The notes beneath the pieces are model-generated. The model was given only the letters and a program-made list of their open reading frames with translations, ran no database searches and was not told the DNA's origin. 44,629 nucleotides of DNA from Deltaproteobacteria bacterium (GTDB lineage: Bacteria > Desulfobacterota > BSN033 > UBA1163), in NCBI GenBank assembly GCA_018333535.1, contig JAGXTA010000090.1:1-44629 (forward strand). Direction: 5' to 3'. Each line of letters starts with the position of its first letter. Within the stretch, counting starts at the first letter, position 1. Below, piece by piece: positions 43,201 to 44,629 of the stretch. The translations under genes and the position numbers were made by a program.

Positions 43201-43321
43201 CATTACCTTCATTGGTGGAACAGCAGTGGCCTATGCCGGCGTAGGTGGAGGAGTTTATATCCCTCCCCTTCCAAGCACTAAGAGTCTCATCCCCATCAAT
43301 TGGAGAACCGTTACAAAATAA
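40232..43321 (+). CDS. pilY1: PilY1-type pilus tip adhesin (operon 2)
   Basis: A 1029-residue protein with a signal peptide (about 1-26). The vWA-like domain has MIDAS residues D48, S50 and S52 (DSSASM), and NYVLIISDGNPT later. Then comes the shared STSYVAPVVPISQMERTS, and a PilC-like propeller with IFGLRRGGNRYIALDVTNP. The calcium loop D773-T-N775-G-D777-G-Y-I-D781 before RLYIGDMGGQIWRFD is a full EF-hand-like loop, more canonical than in copy 1. AAGGAGG precedes the ATG, and the gene begins four bases behind pilX. The C-terminal half is close to copy 1; the N-terminal adhesin half is quite different. Confidence 0.93.
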   Translation: MRTIKPAIYGLMLGLIIFSGLPFCYGLDTDLYVLSGVNVPPNVLIILDSSASMDEGSLGQNYNPDPINGILGEDIDYSQYLPPNKEPYPRYAVYIKSSGNKWTPWHSDYRTLDFPCPDLRDNYLIPEGEAINYSGCSVSKKDFQTGNFRNYLQLLEGVGGPRPRFGLATGIIHSYINTTGGVRFALMAFNRDKDGNTVRWSKNQKKEYVSNEEQDEQNIIYDANGGRVLGFVDENKIGKTALFNALATLKNDSWSPLAETLSDAKTYFEYGKDGFQSPITASWYCQKNYVLIISDGNPTKDTGNLAEVAKTLYGLDLSGGLSSTGQNVKTYTIGFSATHQLLEDTARQGGGKYFYVYSSQSFNVAFQTFIAEVLKESTSYVAPVVPISQMERTSSGNRMFLAMFKPTERSFWKGNIKKYGIATKIPEGEANNIGDILDSWGKLAINSHKQIYDTENGDSYSARSYWSLEADGQNVEAGGVGEKLQERNFSSNPRKIYTYLGTNVNLTDNAFTKSIAPQALGLSESDTTGRDKIVDFIYGWDVYDENRNNKTDEKREWILGAFIHSRPIVVHYGAPYNVSVVFAGANDGMLHAFHNGVPSGDTWTDGTGEELWAFIPPSLLDSLKNLNGEALQFFVDGSPKVYIGKDGAGNDVKYLIFGLRRGGNRYIALDVTNPTSPKWLWEISPSTTGFGQLGQTWSTPLIGKIKYGSGDKWVFFIGGGYDENQDLSTPGNDTKGRAVYVVDVLTGGHIWSYTNNTNAQMKYSIPSDVARVDTNGDGYIDRLYIGDMGGQIWRFDIDVRDANNENIPANWKGKMIFKSNSEASEKRKIFYPPDVTLEKGNFEMLFFGSGDREAPKEKTVINRLYAVKDKNLSTILTENDLFDVTSVEATFTTVDAKSGWYIRLGDAGEKSLSTSVVFHGVVYYTTFTPSIGKQGDVCFLGEGTGRLYALKYKTGYAALDLNDDGTISPIDDRSTSMGKEGETTIPSGVIITFIGGTAVAYAGVGGGVYIPPLPSTKSLIPINWRTVTK

Positions 43322-43606
43322 GACTCTGATCAAATAAAACCCCAATTGAGTGAAAAATCATTGTTCTATTGATCTAGACCTAAAATAAGCGCGATTGGGA
43401 TCAACAAAAGCCAGACTGGCCGAGGGCCTGGCAAATCGACAGAAGTCAAAGAATATGTCTAAAATAGCCACGGATGAACACACACCTCTCCCTTGATTGT
43501 CTCGGCCCTTCATTGAAAACTGGTTTAGAATTCGAGAAGGTCTCCTTTCTTTTAGTATTTGTGAGAGGTGATGAGCACGATGGCTGCCATTGCCTGATGA
43601 CTCCCT

Positions 43607-44629
43607 TTAAGTCACTCGACACTCTTTGATCACCGAAAACGCTCGCAGGTATTCTTTCAGACAATGATTATAGCCCACCAACCGATAAATGATCTGACGC
43701 CCCGTCTTCACAATCAAACAGGGGATCTTCATGAAGGTGTTGAGGAACCGTTTGAACTCCATCCGCACGATCCGATGCCCCAGAATCTTTTGAGGCATCA
43801 ATAAACCCAGCCAGGCCTTCAAATTCCAAGCTAAGGCGGCAATCACCATGTAGGCCCAATTCGAAACCAAACCTTCCGAAGGCATGCGAAGTGCGTTGAC
43901 CCCGTTTTTCAGTTGCTCGATATCATTCTCGTGGTCACATCGCTCATTGGCAAAATAAACCACTTCCTGTGCGCTCATCGTCCGATCGTTAGTGATATAA
44001 AAGAAGTAACGAATATCATCAAATAAGGCCTGCTCTCCTCTTTCCACCGTCAGGTTCTTCCGCAGCGCCACCACCCGATAGGTCTTCTTACATTTGACCG
44101 GACGGTAATCAAATTGAGCAACCTGTTCCGAAATCGTCCGAATATTCTTATACCCTCGCTCCCTCACAATCCGCTCCTTCACATTCTCAGGCCGCTTCCG
44201 CCCCTCCGTCTTGACCTCATATTTGGGCTTCCTCTCCAATGCCTCCCACTGGCCTTCCAAAAGACGCTGAGCAAGAGAGACCAGATTCTGACGAGCATCC
44301 AAACCAAAAACAAATCGGCACCGCTCATCCCACCGATCCAAATGCTCCGTCAAACTGAAATCCGTATCCCCACGCATCCACACCTCCTCAAATCGCCCCT
44401 CCACTAAGTCCAAACTCCGGTCAATCCAGAAAGCCGAATCCAAATGAGAAGGCGCATTCCCCGGCCGATTCACCACATATAATGCCTCTCGCGTCTGCGC
44501 CAATGAAATCAATAAGGGAGCATACCCCCATTCCCCCTTATACGATATATCCATCCCCTCCTTACACTCCCCCGTCGTCTCCGACATCGTCCCATCGATA
44601 TTGAGAATCGCCTTCTTAAAGAATTCCTT
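43607..44629 (-). CDS. IS1380-family transposase, partial at the window edge
   Basis: A DDE transposase; the frame is open through the right edge, with EFFKKAILNIDGT upstream of the first internal Met, so the N-terminus is outside. The first catalytic Asp is D in NIDGT; the second is in MRGDTDFS; the Glu is in CDHENDIEQLKNG, the IS1380 signature (YREQ-like region replaced by NDIEQL). The C-terminal tail (KEYLRAFSVIKECRV) ends at 43607. The left terminal repeat should be between 43322 and 43606 but I could not fix it. Its edges would mark a mobile element next to the pilus operons. Confidence 0.9.
   Translation of the reverse strand, partial: KEFFKKAILNIDGTMSETTGECKEGMDISYKGEWGYAPLLISLAQTREALYVVNRPGNAPSHLDSAFWIDRSLDLVEGRFEEVWMRGDTDFSLTEHLDRWDERCRFVFGLDARQNLVSLAQRLLEGQWEALERKPKYEVKTEGRKRPENVKERIVRERGYKNIRTISEQVAQFDYRPVKCKKTYRVVALRKNLTVERGEQALFDDIRYFFYITNDRTMSAQEVVYFANERCDHENDIEQLKNGVNALRMPSEGLVSNWAYMVIAALAWNLKAWLGLLMPQKILGHRIVRMEFKRFLNTFMKIPCLIVKTGRQIIYRLVGYNHCLKEYLRAFSVIKECRVT

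Noticed and set aside
1-44629. CRISPR array
   Set aside because: No evenly spaced identical direct repeats; the repeats seen are palindromic and dispersed.

Overview
The window looks like a chromosomal stretch of an uncultivated, moderate-GC, Gram-negative anaerobe. Desulfobacterota (former Deltaproteobacteria) or a neighbouring phylum is my best inference, resting on sigma-54-type promoters in front of type IV pilus operons, a selenium-utilisation cluster with a UGA-encoded selenoprotein, an EFR1-type flavodoxin/ferredoxin gene, a Thermotoga-like Fe-S TrpRS, and many short palindromic intergenic repeats. No 16S or other marker gene fixes the taxon.

Layout. 1-515: a VapBC-like toxin-antitoxin pair cut by the left edge. 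976-1763: a flavodoxin/2x[4Fe-4S] protein broken by a one-base frameshift. 1939-6581: purN and long-form purL, separated by a palindromic element. 6582-8781: a decayed second copy of the trpS 3' end, a small exported protein, and intact trpS. 9062-12432: a selenium/sulfur block. A C_GCAxxG_C_C protein whose first cysteine is an in-frame UGA followed by a bSECIS-like hairpin diverges from a yedE - yedF/tusA - cysteine desulfurase - DUF3343 run. 12633-17528: a lipoate-assembly cluster: lipoate ligase fused to DUF116, a geranylgeranyl-reductase-like flavoprotein (LipT-like) and two radical SAM proteins (LipS1/LipS2-like). 17929-23361: a PIN toxin-antitoxin pair, mutY, rnr and a zinc-ribbon/YIP1 membrane protein. 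23589-26722: an FMN monooxygenase, a cupin, a 224-bp inverted-repeat element, two unassigned genes and a 29-residue membrane microprotein. 26998-29217: tRNA-Thr(TGT) followed by two further copies of its 3' end, bracketing a nucleotidyltransferase TA-like pair and a YchF-related GTPase. 29225-32276: a DEAD-box helicase - typA operon. 33166-43321: two tandem paralogous pilV-pilW-pilX-pilY1 operons, each behind a GG-N10-GC promoter with a conserved upstream site exactly 166 bp from the -24 element. 43607-end: an IS1380-type transposase running off the right edge.

How the genes work together. The selenium block would move a reduced S/Se species inward (YedE), relay it on persulfide/perselenide carriers (YedF/TusA, DUF3343) and release Se/S from (seleno)cysteine (class V desulfurase). 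The presence of a UGA selenoprotein beside it supports use of selenocysteine in this organism. The lipoate cluster would attach octanoate or lipoate to a carrier protein and insert two sulfurs with two radical SAM enzymes instead of LipA; the lipoylated target is not in this window. The two pilus operons encode minor pilins and PilY1 adhesin/tip proteins with different adhesin domains but near-identical pilin N-termini, which suggests alternative pilus tips under one sigma-54-dependent control scheme.
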